Source of the DNA: Dendrocalamus latiflorus
Lineage: Eukaryota; Streptophyta; Magnoliopsida; Poales; Poaceae
Direction of reading: 5' to 3'
Length of the DNA: 64,000 nt
Assembly: GCA_017311315.1 (NCBI GenBank)
Contig: CM029610.1
Coordinates: 41,990,870-42,054,869, forward strand
In this document: piece after piece, positions 34,123 through 45,956 of the stretch
Layout: each line of letters begins with the position of its first letter
Position numbering within the stretch: position 1 is the first letter of the stretch
The notes under the pieces: model-generated
The model's input: the letters and a program-made list of their open reading frames with translations, nothing else
Databases searched by the model: none
What the model was told of the DNA's origin: nothing
Translations under genes and position numbers: made by a program

Positions 34123-34134
34123 GCTCTGATACCA
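34123..34134 (-). promoter_or_regulatory. Primer binding site (initiator tRNA-Met) of copia element 2
   Basis: The minus strand reads TGGTATCAGAGC immediately after the LTR. This is the usual plant copia minus-strand primer site and fixes the LTR border and element orientation. Confidence 0.93.
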
Positions 34135-34383
34135 TGAAAGATTATACAGAAGCGTTCTCACCTCCTTTAGGGAGGCCGCACGTATATATTTATATGAGCC
34201 AAGAAGAGCCCTTGGCGTGGCGTACAGGGTAAGCAATACAATCAGAACTCTATCTCGTGCACAACCAGGAAAGGAAGTTACAGATCCTATTTCTATACGG
34301 CAACAACTATCGGTTGTATGCAGAGATAGCAACTCCTTGATTGTAGCTAATATACATTGCATAACATAACAATAAGTCTAACA
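34135..34383 (-). repeat. 5' LTR of copia element 2
   Basis: The LTR is 249 bp. The open reading frame of the polyprotein runs back into it, but the first credible gag start is downstream at 34092. A TATA-like tatatatttatat run is at about 34181-34194. Confidence 0.96.
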
Positions 34384-34476
34384 GTTAACACCGAGCACGG
34401 GCCATGTCACCGCACACAATATCGAGAGTTCGAGACACATCGACCGTAAAACCTGGAGTGGAGGGATGACGATTAC

Positions 34477-34545
34477 CTTGCTGAAACTATTGATGCTGGC
34501 AATAAGAATTTTCTCATCATGGCAGGCCAACTGAGAAGCAATTGC
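34477..34545 (-). other. Exon-like fragment of an unidentified gene
   Basis: On the minus strand, 69 bases (23 codons, reading AIASQLACHDEKILIASINS and three more residues) lie between an ATATACAG acceptor and a GTAATC donor. A second acceptor-like site, CTCCAG, lies at about 34452. I do not recognise the protein. Copia element 2 is inserted about 90 bp further on. Confidence 0.25.
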
Positions 34546-34733
34546 CTGTATATTTAAATGAGAAACGTAAGATGCCAACTACTGCGGAAAAGAAAAAAAC
34601 AAAAGGAACAGAAAGTGCTGCACAATAAATACATCTGCAAATTGGGAAATCCATTTGTATGAAATAGCCTAGATTTAGGGTGAGTTCTACAACGAAATAC
34701 ATAGCAAAAGTTTGTAGACTAACATGTTTCCAC

Positions 34734-37380
34734 CTAGTTGTCTATCTCCACTCTGTCTTACATGGCAACAATGCTTCAAACGCGCTAGCTGTCCGTACTT
34801 GGCTTGGGATAAGTTTCCTAATGCCCGTGGTTGGTGCTGTTTTAGCTGACTCTTGCTGGGGAAAATACCGGACAACACTCGTTTCCCTTCTCATACTTGC
34901 CATGGTAGGCCCTCTTTGCACACTTGTGTTCTTAAATTTATTAATTGATAGAGATTGTAGCCTAATATAGGGCAAGTTGCTCAGTAACACCACAAAGAGT
35001 TTGGAAATTGGAAAATAACATCAATGCCTCACTGTGTGGCTCTAGGTCCCACTTGTCAGCCTTTCTTGAGTGTTATTTTCCAATTTTCACATCTTTGCAG
35101 TGTTATTGAGCTGATTTTCCCAATTTAAAACTAACTTAGTTTCAGAGAATATTACTAAAATAACCTGAGGGGATAACAACAAACTCTTTAGAGTTAATTA
35201 CCAGAGGGCTAACTCCAGAGAATGTGATGATACCTACTAAAGTTACTTTTGTAGCATTGTTCATTTCCTTATTAAAATAAACTTTCCTTCGTGGTAGTAG
35301 ATCAAGGCCATTTCCAACCATCGTATATCTTGTCAAACTGTAGGACCGAATCGGCGACAGAGGAGGGTGAATGGCGCTCAAATAAAAATTTTGTCCCTCA
35401 CAAGTATCCGCGAAAATCTCAGTTCTCCAATAGCTATATAAAGCTATGAAGACCAAGATACAAGGTCACGGAAAATCAACAAATATTAGACGACTTGCGC
35501 GGAAGACCTCCCAAAGAAAATAAACCAAGAAGGACTAGAACTAAAAGAAATGCTCACTTGAGACACACCTTAAAACAACCAACAACTAATCAAAGAAATG
35601 TACTGCGGATGGCAAAGAGAAATAACGTGCTGCCGAGAGAAATGAAGCTACTGTCCACAACAGAAAAAGAGAAGTTGCTGAACCAAAAAGCAAAAGAGAA
35701 AGGAAATAAAACTGCAGCAACCTGAGCACAAACCGAACTGCCAAAGAGTAGAGATGAGCAGAAGTTGTCGGTATATCAAATAACAATGTTGGAAGAAAAG
35801 GGCATGAAGCAATTCAAGATAGACTTGCAGTAAATGACTTCATGAAGCAACGTGGAGCAAGAAATAAATGCCATTAATACCATAAAAGATCAAGAGAGTA
35901 GAACATGCTGGACCAAAGGAGACATGCTATTGTTTTTTAATTGGCCAAAAACTGCAGGCAATAAATAGTCTCCTGTCGGCAGGAAGGAGTGGAATTAAAT
36001 GCCAGCCGAAAGCAATAAAAATCCTGAAAACTGCTACCTCCTGCACACAACTTTAATCAAAAAGGCAGATGGTTCGGCAGGAACCAAATGATTGATATAT
36101 GCTTGTTTTTCACTCTGCCGAGAAGGCCTTGCCGACTGAAAAGAACAAGATTTGCAAGCAATTTTAGAGCCAGCCGAAAGAACAAATACTAGGCACTTGG
36201 TGCTCACGGATTAACTGCAAGAAGAAGCAGCACTCAAGAGGTAAGAGATCAAACAAAAACCAAAAGGGATAAGAACAGCTCAAACACAAGGATAAACTTC
36301 AGATTTCCATTCCAAAAAACAAGAGATACAAAGATCTACGTCCTCATACGCATGGACATTCGGAGGAATGATTACAAGAATTCTTAACTCATCCTCTCCC
36401 TCTTAATCCTCAAGAACACACACATACACACATGGAGAGACACAAATAAAACCCTAACTTTTACACCCACTCTCCCCAAATTTCAGCACAACCTCTCCCT
36501 CTCTTTTTATAGCCTCCCACTAATGGGTTTGCACATGCTTTACCCATTAGGTCACCACCTACTCGATGCTTTATACAAACCCGCTTCCTTTAGTGCAGCT
36601 TTGCGTTTTTACCGAAACACCCCTCGCGCACCTTCCAGGAAGCTTCCTCCTTTCTTGCCTTGCAAGCCTCGCAGCAACCTCGAGCTCTCGCCGTCTTCGA
36701 CACCTCCCGACCGTTCTGACCTCAGCGCCACCTGCGCCTAGTCCGGTCCACCGTGTCTCGCCACGACTCCGCCTCGATGTCCTGCAGCCAACACAGACAA
36801 GAAACACATCACATAGCATCGCTCGACATATTGTAACCATACAATAGCATCAGACGAAATATTCAAAGCCCAAACCGATTGAAACAAAAAATAAACGTCC
36901 TAATCACGTCCGACCGCTTTTGACCAAGTCCGACCGAAGCCGATTGCACCGCGCAACGACATGGCTCGACCACACAAACCAAACTCGACTAACCTGAACC
37001 GATGTCAATTACTCATCATACACATGAGGTCACAACCACATGGTCTCGCACAAACTTTTTTTTGGATAACCAACCAATTGAAGGGATTGGTTACCATCAC
37101 CATATCAGCTGCCCTCCCATCTCAAAGGCCTACCCCGTGTGAGTGGAACTTGTGCATCTCTGCAACTACTCAATAGCTTTTCTTTTCTGGCTTATACATC
37201 TTTGCCATTGGATGCGGTGGAGTCAAATCGACTTTGCTGGCATTTGGAGTGGACCAATTTGATAATAACTCATGGGAAGAGAGGAGAAGGCATGCTACTT
37301 CAGTTGGTACTATGCGGTTGTTAACTTGGGAACACTTACTGCTGGAACTTTGTTGGTGTGGACTGAAGAAAGAATAAGCT
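34734..37380 (+). pseudogene. Third NPF transporter copy, truncated and broken
   Basis: The segment 34734-34904 corresponds to the 3' part of the NPF exon at 7657-7912 (HLVVYLHSVLHGNNASNA, GAVLADSCWGKY) and has a GT donor at 34905. The segment 37084-37380 corresponds to the next exon (GLVTITISAALPSQRP, FAIGCGGVKST). It carries an in-frame TAG where the other copies have a Lys codon (CAA AAG), then a frameshift around 37270. It stops at TEERIS, where different DNA begins (37381). The intron is split by LTR-like element B. It is clearly more diverged than the tandem pair, so it is an older family member. Confidence 0.85.
35339..37050 (+). mobile_element. Non-coding LTR-like element B (TGTAGGACCG...TCTCGCA)
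   Basis: This element is 1,712 bp with target duplication CAAAC at 35334-35338 and 37051-37055. Its first about 40 bases (TGTAGGACCG, GACAGAGGAG) and last about 45 bases (TGTCAATTAC, CACATGGTCTCGCA) match element A at 10452-17765. No protein is recognised. A CT-rich run with TTTTTATAGCC at about 36503-36515 is the probable promoter. A solo LTR is the simplest reading. It inserted into an intron of the NPF pseudogene. Confidence 0.8.
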
Positions 37381-38583
37381 TGTAGCACCCCACATACAGC
37401 CAAACTAGGATACTACTATAGAATGTCATCGCCAAAGTAAAGAGAAAATAATAAAAGCAACAATAGGAATTATAAGAAAATTAAAACCTTTAAGGTACTT
37501 TATTTAGATAATCAACGGAAGCTGAAATAAAAATTTGAAACATGGGACCAATCCACTTTTAATCAAATGAAGAATAAAATAAAATGGCAAAAGTAGTACC
37601 AAGCCACAGTGCTGAAATTCGAGTGCCCCCACCCATGTATATTGCTATCACTCTACTGGCCTTTTACCTAAGAAGGGAAAGAGCAAGCGTGAGATTTGAA
37701 AATCTCAGCAAGTACCCAACAACGGTCGCAACACAATGAGTAAAGACAGGTAATGTAACCATGAGAAATAAGGGACAGGCAAAATAAGCAAGCAATTGAT
37801 ACAGATTAAAGGCAACGAACTCAGGTTACCTGAAACACTGATATAGATTGGAGACCGATATCGTAGAAACTATGTAATTAAAGATAATTGTTATTTGACA
37901 AGTTATAGCAAGTTATAGCAACGGCGTCGGCGATCACATCCCACATACCCGATCATATGAGAATATCCAGGTACATCCTTATTCTCGACTGTATAACCGC
38001 CGATGGGGTGTGATATCCTGTGTAACGTGGTTGTACGGCCCCCCGTACGTTACCAGTGGGTGAAAATCTCCTCTATATGTGGGTAATCCTGGGCCAGGTA
38101 ACCATCATTTCTTTTATTAGTGAATTATCCAAGATGTAATTAGAAAGTCGAGGGTGAATTAAGGTAAAGTTATGAGGGTAATCGTTTGATACAATTGAGA
38201 ATAGAGAGACATGATTTGTGATACAAAGCGATGGAGAACAAAGATCTGATGATAGCGTACTAGAACCTGCTTAGAGAGGATACTAAACGAAGTCACACAA
38301 GGGTTGTCAATCATACAATTTTTATTATATGTAAGTGATTATTAGTTAGATTAATGTACCACAACTAAATCTACCAAGGCTCACAAATAATAATAATGAA
38401 CAGTTAAAGGATCATGGAAGTAAGATATATAAATAAGTCACCCAATGTTAAAATATTACTAGTGGTTAACCTTAGATTTGAACATGCTTATACGCTACCC
38501 TATCCACAATTTAAGCATTTATTTCAATCCCTAACTAAGCATTAATTCTATAGACGAACGCTATACCAACTACAAGCGTACAA
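37381..38583. other. AT-rich start of an unclassified repetitive block
   Basis: NPF homology stops at 37380 and the next bases are TGTAGCACCCC, which looks like an LTR start. I could not find the matching end or the AAGCT duplication downstream, so the class is open. No coding region was found. Confidence 0.35.
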
Positions 38584-38978
38584 CACTAACTACGAGGTAG
38601 ATGGACGAAGTGTTTATGACCACGACGTGGTCAAACGAGGTCTCGACAGCGAGGCAGTCAGACTAAGCGTCTATGACCATGAGGTGGATGGACGAAGTGT
38701 CTACGACCACGACGTGGTCAAACGAGGTCTCAACCGTGATGCGGTTGGACAAGGTCTCGGCCACAACATGGTTGGATGAGGTCTCGACTGCGATGCGGTT
38801 GGATGAAGCGTCTACGACCACGAGGTGGTCGAATAAAGCATCTACGACCACGATGCACTCGGACGAAGTCTCGACTGTGAGGTGGTTGGACGACGTCTCG
38901 ATCGCTAGGTGGTTAGGCGAAGCGTCTACGACCAGGAGGCGGTCAAATGAAGCGTCCACAACCACAGGGCGGCCGAAC

Positions 38979-39514
38979 TAGGGATGGCAATTAGGCACGG
39001 TGGGTACGGGTAGTGCTCGCCCATACCTGTACCTGTGACCCCGATTTACGGCCATGGGTATACCCACAACGGACGACGGGTGAAAAACCTCGCCCATACC
39101 CGTCGCCTGCAGGTACATGTCGCCTGTGGGCATACCCGTTTACCCGCGAACTAAGAGTTACCATCTGAGAGTTGAACTAATGACAGGTATATATAAACAA
39201 CAGCTGTTGCTAGGAAATATAATAGCTATCAAAAAAGTTTATAACAATCAATAGCAATTAGAGATATGAAAAAGTTTATAACAATCAATAGTAATTAGAG
39301 ATATTGCTATGATTGCGCCACTTGTCAATCTATATCGCGAGTAAACGGGCGGGGCAAGTACGAGTGAAGCTTACCCATACGTGTGCCCGTTTGCCTGACA
39401 GGTAGAGTGTTTCCCCATTTCCATACCTGTGGGTAAAGAAAATATCCCATACCCAGCTCCATTAGGGTATTTACCCATGGGTATACGGGTAAACGGGCAC
39501 AATTGTCATCCCTA
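38979..39514. mobile_element. hAT-type MITE (536 bp)
   Basis: The terminal inverted repeats are TAGGGATGGCAATT (left) and AATTGTCATCCCTA (right), with one mismatch. The 8-bp target duplication GGCCGAAC is at 38971-38978 and 39515-39522. An 8-bp duplication and this terminal sequence fit the hAT superfamily. It has no coding capacity, and the interior repeats CCCATACCCGT-type words. Confidence 0.9.
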
Positions 39515-39708
39515 GGCCGAACAAAGTAGCGCGGCGAACTCCCTAGTGAGACACGTGAAATGTGCGACTCACTGTGGTTATGGTCTGTGGCAGGGACTCC
39601 CTGGTGGGATGGGCGAAGCATGCGATACACGCGCAGCCGCACAAGCTGTCCCGTGCTGCCATCTATACTCCATAGAGTTTGCACGGAGGTCGTAGACTCC
39701 GCGCGGCT

Positions 39709-40170
39709 GTTTATACTCTGTAGAGTTGCCTAGGACGGCTGAGTTCTCAGTGCTTTATACTCTATAGAGTACGCTGGGGCACGAGGCCACCGTGCAATTT
39801 TTATACTCTGTAGAGTTACCCGTGACAGCTAAGTTCCTAGTGCTTTATACTCCGTAGAGTACGCCGGGGCGCAAGATGACCTTGCGATTTTTTTATACTT
39901 CGTAGAGTTGCCCGGAATAGCTAAGTTTCTAGTGTTTTATACTCTACAAAGTACACTGGGGCGCGAGGCCACTGTGCAATTTTTTTATACTTTGTAGAGT
40001 TACCCAGGATGGCTAAGTTCCCGGCGCTTTATACTTCGCAGAGTACACCGGGGCGCGAGGTGACCGTGCAATTTTTTATACTCCATAGAGTTGCTCATGA
40101 CAGCTAAGTTCCCAGTGTTTTATACTCTACAGAGTACACCAAGGCGCGAGGCCACCATGTGATTTTTCAT
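39709..40170. repeat. About 91-bp tandem array (tttatactctgtagagtt unit)
   Basis: About five units start near 39711, 39801, 39892, 39985 and 40076. Each unit contains two TTTATACTC...AGAGT sub-elements about 50 bases apart and a gcgcgaggccaccgtgcaa-like half. Confidence 0.85.
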
Positions 40171-40499
40171 AAAATTATACGACCCAGAGGAGGTCGGGCG
40201 AAGTCTTGACCATGTGGCAGTTGGATGAAGCGTCTACGACCACGAGGTGGACAGACGAAGCATCTATGACCGGGAGGAGGTCAAACAAAGTCTGACCGCG
40301 AGGCGGTCGGATGAGGTTAGGACCAGTAGTGGTCGGACAAAGTCATGACCACATCGTGAGCGAACAATGTCTAGACCACGAGGTCGGACGAATGTTTAGA
40401 CGAACGTGTACGACCACGAGTCGCTCGCCTGAAGGTGCGGAGACACAGAGCCGAGGCCGACAGAGCCTGAAGGGCGTGAAGGTCGGTAGTGGCAACGCG

Positions 40500-41640
40500 G
40501 GGTCTAATGGAGATCATACGAAGTCCATCAGAGACGACATCCACATGGAACTCAGAAGAGACCGTGCGAAGTCCCACAAAGATCGGGTGAAGTTCGTCGA
40601 AGACAACATCCGTGCAGAGCTTGATGGAGACCGTGCGAAGTCCTTGGCAGAGACCGTGTGAAGTATCTATGCGGGGATGGTGCGGAGACCTTGGCGAAGA
40701 TCGTGTGAAGTCCAGCAAAGATCGTGCGGAGCCCGGTGGAGATCGAGCAAAGTCCTACGGAGGTCGTGCGAAGTCTCTGCGCGGGGATGGTGCGGAGACC
40801 TCAATGGAGATCGTGCAAAGTCCAATGAAGACCGTACGGAGTCTGACGAAGATTGAGCGAAGTCCTGCGAAGGTCGTGCAAAGTCTCTACACGGGGATGG
40901 TGCGGAGACCTCGACGGAGATCATGCGAAGTCCAGCAAAGACCATGCAGAGTCTGGTAGAGATCGTGCAAAGTCCATTAGAGACGACATCCGTGTGAAGC
41001 TTAGTAGAGACCGTGCGAAGTCCCGTAAAGACCGGGCGAAGTTCATCGAAGGCGACATCCGCGCCGAGCTCTACAGAGACCGTGCAAAGTCCTCGGCGGA
41101 GACCATGCGAAGTCTCTACGCAGGGATGGTGCGAAGACCTCGGCGGAGATCGTGCAAAGTCCAGTGAAGATCGTGCAGAGTCTGACGGAGAACGAGCGAA
41201 GTGCTGTGGAGGTCATGCGAAGTCCTATGGAGGTCATGCAAAGTCTTTGCGCGGGGATGGTGCGGAGACCTCGGCGAAGATCATGCAAAGTCCAGCGAAG
41301 ACCGTACGGAGTCTGGCAGAGACCGAGCGAAGTCCTGTGGAGGTCATGTGAAGTCTCTGCACGGGGATGGTGCGGAGACCTCGGTGGAGATCGTGCAAAA
41401 TCCAGCGAAGACCGTGCAAAGTCCAGCGAAGACCGTGCAAAGTCCAGTGGAGACCGAGCAAAGTCCTACGGAGGTCATGCAAAGTCTCTGCACGGGGATG
41501 GTGCGGAGACCTTGGTAGAGATCGTGCGAAGACCGTGCAGAGCCTGGCAGAGACCGAGCAAAATCCTGTGAAGGTCGTGTGAAGTCCGTTGAAGACTAGG
41601 CGAAGTCCAGCGGAGGCCAGCGTCAACAAGGACGCAACCA
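40500..41640. repeat. 21-bp minisatellite in higher-order units of about 110 and 131 bp
   Basis: The basic unit is close to cgtgcaaagtccagcgaag plus two bases (21 bases), which reads as a seven-residue word RAKSSED on the + strand. A marker block GGGGATGGTGCGGAGACCT recurs near 40675, 40784, 40894, 41123, 41254, 41364 and 41495. Spacings are about 110, 131 and twice that, that is, 21-base steps. Frames are open on both strands because the unit is a multiple of three. No gene is called. Confidence 0.85.
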
Positions 41641-42577
41641 CGAGGAGTCAATCAAGGGCGGACGAGCATCAGTGAAGGTTCGACCCTGAGGGGTCGAACG
41701 ACATCGTCGAAGGTGCGATAGGTGTTGACGAAGTCGACAGCATGATGAAGGCTTCGGAGCACGTGCGCTTCATCCCGACGTTTTGGACTGGCATCAATGA
41801 AGTCTCAACCACATGTGGGTCATAGCTATGGCCGAAGAGCTGGACACGACGCGGTCGTAGATGAAGCCTTAAATTTCTATGACCACGGCATGGTTGGATG
41901 AATATCTATGACCACGAGAGGGGGTCGGACGCGTTATGCGAAGTCGCGATCACAAAGTGGTCATCCGACAGTTGAAATTGATGTACATCGCGCACAAAGG
42001 CCGACTCCCTAGTGCCATGATAGCGACAACGAGAGGCGTCACCCCACCTGTGCTGGTGCGATGGGGCAGCCACCGATAGCATCTAGCACGGTAGATCACC
42101 ACCGACGGCAGCATCACTTTTAAAAACCAACAGAAGTTGGGTGATCTGGGGTGCTCGTGACACTAGCGCTTCGATGGTAGCCTTCTGTAGCGCCTTCCCT
42201 TGCACAGCTTCTTGCGCAAGTCTCTACGGACAACGCCAACTATTGTGGCTATAGACCAAACAATAAAGAAAGAGACTAGTTAGAAAGAGCCGACGTTAGG
42301 AAAGGGTGCTCGTGTATGAAATAAATAGATCTGGCCTCTCATACCCCTCTTCAGTACTTATGTACATGAGTAGGATTGGATAGAAAATTTTTATTCTAAT
42401 TGATACATTCATTTATATATATATTTTTTATATTATGAAATTTATTATATATTAGACCAGTATAAAGCTCACGGTCAGACCACCCATCCAACAGAGACAC
42501 ATACGGCCACGTTAGGCCTGAATGATGAGGCTCGATTAACGCACGGACCTTTTCCAGCCCAATAAGAAATCAAAGAT

Positions 42578-42585
42578 TATAAAAC
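42578..42585 (+). promoter_or_regulatory. Candidate TATA box upstream of the ARF gene
   Basis: TTATAAAA lies about 365 bases before the ATG, with CCCAAT about 20 bases upstream of it. A second TATATAGA lies at about 42875, only 70 bases from the ATG, and is an alternative. Confidence 0.35.
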
Positions 42586-42945
42586 CGTGTCCGCCGTGCC
42601 GTGCGTAGTATTGCTGACGGAGGCGGGGACGGAGCAGGAGCCGCGTGCTAGCTACGCGATGCCATCTCCCGATCCCAGCCGCTCGCATCCGTACGGACGG
42701 CTCGGATGGCATTGCCGTATGCATATTCCCCCGAGGAGAGAACATTCTAGGTTGCTTTGTAGGGGCTCTCGAAAAACAAACGCTGCTTTAGGAGGGGACC
42801 TCCTTGCTCTCCAGTTCTACACAACTCGGACGACTTGAAGAAGAGAAAAGGCAACGCCCAAAAATTCGACAGAATATATAGACTATATTGTTTGGTGTTC
42901 GCGCGAAGGAAGAATTCTTGGTGATTGGTTGATCTCGGCGGGTGG

Positions 42946-45900
42946 ATGGGGCAGGCGTTCCGCAAGCTATTCGATGCCTTCTTCGGCACGAGCGAGATGA
43001 GGGTAAGGTGATCTTCCAGTTTTCTTTTTTCTTTTTAATAAAAATCCTCCCTTCTTGATGCTCTTTACGAACTGCATGCGTTGTATTGTCTTTTTTTTTT
43101 CGTTTTGGTGATGCTTGGTTTTTAGGTTGTGATGCTTGGGCTCGATGCCGCGGGCAAGACCACCATCCTCTACAAGCTGCACATCGGGGAGGTCCTGTCC
43201 ACTGTTCCTACGATTGGTAGGCTATCGATTATTCTATATCATCTGATTTTGTTGTTGCTGTAGTGCTAAAATTGGAGTTATATTAAGGCCTTACCGATGT
43301 TTTAATGAAGCAATAAAGTTGTTGACGTTGGTAACAGAGGAAAAAAACTACCAACTGTACATGGTTTCGCTGGATGGGGGCTGTGAACTTGCTTATATAA
43401 ATGGGTCTGTCCTTGTGATTAGCTGTGCACTCTGATATAGTGATATGTAAAAATTTTCTTTGTGATTAGCGGAGCTTTACTTGCCGTTTAGTTAGCAATT
43501 TTCCTATCAGGTCAACCACCTTACCTGCTAATCAGATTGGCCTTAATGGGTAGAGTTCTTAAAGCCTTTATGAGGTTTAATTTTAAAAAATATTAGTTCT
43601 CACTTTGTCTGTACACCAACTGATGATGTTGCTTTTCTTCTGTTACTACAAGGGTTCAATGTTGAGAAAGTTCATTACAAGAACGTGATGTTTACAGTGT
43701 GGGATGTTGGTGGCCAAGAGAAGTTGAGGCCCTTGTGGAGGCATTACTTCAATAATACGGATGGCTTGGTATGTTTTAATTACTCTGTAATTAAACAACC
43801 TTGACAGATGTATATTGGTCTATAGTCATTCTGCTGAGGTATCTGTGGTTGACTTTGAGATTGAAATTTTGGTAGTTTGTGTTTATGGAAATTTATAACA
43901 CATACATCTCATTATTTTTAATTCGAACTATCCGCAAACCTGGCAAGCTAGCCCAGATAATCTACAAAAAAAATTAAAGTACATATTACTATTGATACTA
44001 CAATATATATGTTAAAATCTTGGTCTTTAGTAATTAGCAATGAATTTTTTGTGAAGTTCTAAAACTCAGCTATCTAAATTATTATAATATTGGTTTACCA
44101 AATAAGTTGTATATATGTTCCCTCTTCTCTTTTGATTAACATCAAATTTTATGGATTTTGAGTAAAATTGGTGCCTATCAGTCATCTTATTTATTATCAT
44201 CATGTATTAGTAGACAAACATATTTAGTTCTTCAGTTCATAGTTTAGTTCCCTACTTTTTGTTAAAACTGGAGAATGTTGTCCAGTTTTTCAGATACTGC
44301 CTTGTGAGCTTATAGGTAAACTTTTTGCTAAGAAGACACCTAAGGCATTACTCTTCAGCTGCTAAATTACATCTTATATTGGTTCGATTTCTTAAGTTAC
44401 AACTATCATTCTTATGCACCAAGATTGCTTGTTATTACATGCTCCCACTTCTCAACAAAACACATGATTAGTAGCAGATTTGCTTATAATCTGGAACTAG
44501 CCATTAATTTCTTATTTATCACAAACTGTACAAAGCTCATCCTTTCGAATATAAGCTCAGTTACCAATTATGTTTGAATTGTTTTGTGTCATTTAACCCC
44601 AATGGAAGTTGTTAATTAGTCAATTCTTATCGTCTAGAATGTGAATATAGTTAATCATACTCTTCTGGACAGCTAGATGATGCTCTTCAGTAAAACCTTA
44701 TTCTACATTTTTGTTGTCTCTCTTCCTTGAGTGATCTGTGTTAAACTTTGGACTTTGGATGTATTCATGAACATATCCGACTAAGCTATATAAATTTTAA
44801 TAGCATTTTATATTAATATGTGAATGTTCTGATTTGCAGATCTACGTGGTTGATTCATTGGATAGAGAGAGAATCGGAAAAGCCAAAGCAGAGTTCCAGG
44901 TTTTACAAATTGTTATAACTGCTCATTGCCAACTTAAGTTTGCTTTGTTAATCAAGCTAATATTTGGCAGCTTTGTTGCAGGCAATAGTTAATGATCCTT
45001 TGATGCTTAACAGCGTCATATTGGTATTTGCCAATAAACAAGATATGGTAAGGCAACAAAACTTGACCACTACTTGTAAGTAAACATGCTTGAATACATG
45101 TGCTTACTCCTCTGTTTAAGTCGTTACATCCCTTTGTATGAAGGTACTACACAACTTGCAAATATGTACTTATTTTAACTCTCATATACCTTCAGATCTC
45201 TAACATCTTGTCCCACTAAGTTTAATATCTAACTTTCTATTTCTTGTAGTAAACTTTGATATCTAAGCCTTGTAAACCTTTATGTATACTCACACATTCA
45301 TATACACGAAGGGCACCTTTGCTTCTTTTTAATGTAGAATTCTTTGTATCAAGATAAATAGATAATGACACATTTGAGCTGTTTACATTGTACTGATGTG
45401 GTGCTTTTGTGGAAAAATGTGGCATCTCACAATATATTATTCCCAAGAATGCTGTAAGTTTCACCTGAATTGATTTTGTGAAATTAGGTTGTTATGTTTC
45501 TAATATTTAGTTTTAGTGTAGATGAGATTGTGCTTCTGCAACATTTCTTGATTTGAAGCGGATACTGCATGAGTATAATGCCATCTGACTTCAAACATGC
45601 CACTATAGGATGCAGGTTGCTGCTTCTTGTTAAGGATGCTTGGTGAACAAATAGATGACAACATACAGATTTGCTGTCTCTTTTGTACATTTTCTCTAGG
45701 ACGCACCCTCTAGAACTATCTATGCTGCTCCTGTCTAACGGAGCTTTTCTTGTTCTGTCAGAAAGGGGCAATGACAGCACTGGAGGTGTGCGAAGGCCTT
45801 GGCCTCTATGATTTGAAGAACCGCATCTGGCACATCCAAGGCTCTTGTGCCCTCAAAGGTGATGGTCTTTATGAGGGCTTGGACTGGCTGGCAAGTACTC

Positions 45901-45956
45901 TGAAGGAACTGCAAGCTTCAGGTCACCTACCCTCAGGAGGGACTTCGTTGTTCTAA
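42946..45956 (+). CDS. ADP-ribosylation factor GTPase, ARFB1-like
   Basis: This is a small GTPase of the Arf family, acting at endomembranes or the plasma membrane in vesicle traffic. Six exons (42946-43002, 43126-43216, 43653-43768, 44840-44899, 44982-45047, 45762-45956) join in phase to 194 aa. Seen are Gly2 for N-myristoylation (MGQAFRKLF), P-loop GLDAAGKT, switch 1 TVPTIGFNVE, switch 2 WDVGGQEKLRPLWRHYF, NKQD for guanine specificity, and a final SCAL. The FRKLFDAFFGTSEMR start and the short C-terminal extension after LKELQAS match the plant ARFB1 subgroup rather than ARFA1, from family knowledge. All splice sites are GT/AG and no defect is seen. It is probably the one constitutive gene of the window. 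Confidence 0.95.

Larger units (their letters stand above)
29603..34383 (-). mobile_element. Intact Ty1/copia LTR retrotransposon (4,781 bp)
   Basis: LTRs of 249 bp (TGAAAGATTA...TCTAACA) lie at 29603-29851 and 34135-34383. The target duplication GTTAA is at 29598-29602 and 34384-34388. The LTRs are identical as read. The primer binding site complementary to initiator tRNA-Met (TGGTATCAGAGC on the minus strand) is at 34123-34134, directly inside the 5' LTR, and a polypurine tract (complement of tcctccctcaatc) is at 29852-29864. With a full-length polyprotein this looks young and potentially autonomous. It resembles the short-LTR RE1-like copia group. Confidence 0.97.
38584..40440. repeat. About 30-bp palindromic minisatellite (cgaccacgaggtggtcg core)
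   Basis: Imperfect units of about 30-31 bases are built on CTACGACCACGAGGTGGTCG, in which CGACCAC and GTGGTCG are inverted around GAG. They occur at 38584-38978 and again at about 40170-40440, interrupted by a hAT MITE and a 91-bp array. The same ACGACCAC word dominates element A. Long open frames here are repeat artefacts. Confidence 0.7.

Noticed and set aside
40311..41641. Many overlapping frames of 100-139 codons
   Set aside because: They result from a 21-bp repeat, which leaves several frames open at once. There is no start context or domain.
37381..42470. The whole block as one LTR retrotransposon starting TGTAGCACCCC
   Set aside because: No matching terminus, second LTR or AAGCT duplication could be found before the ARF gene.
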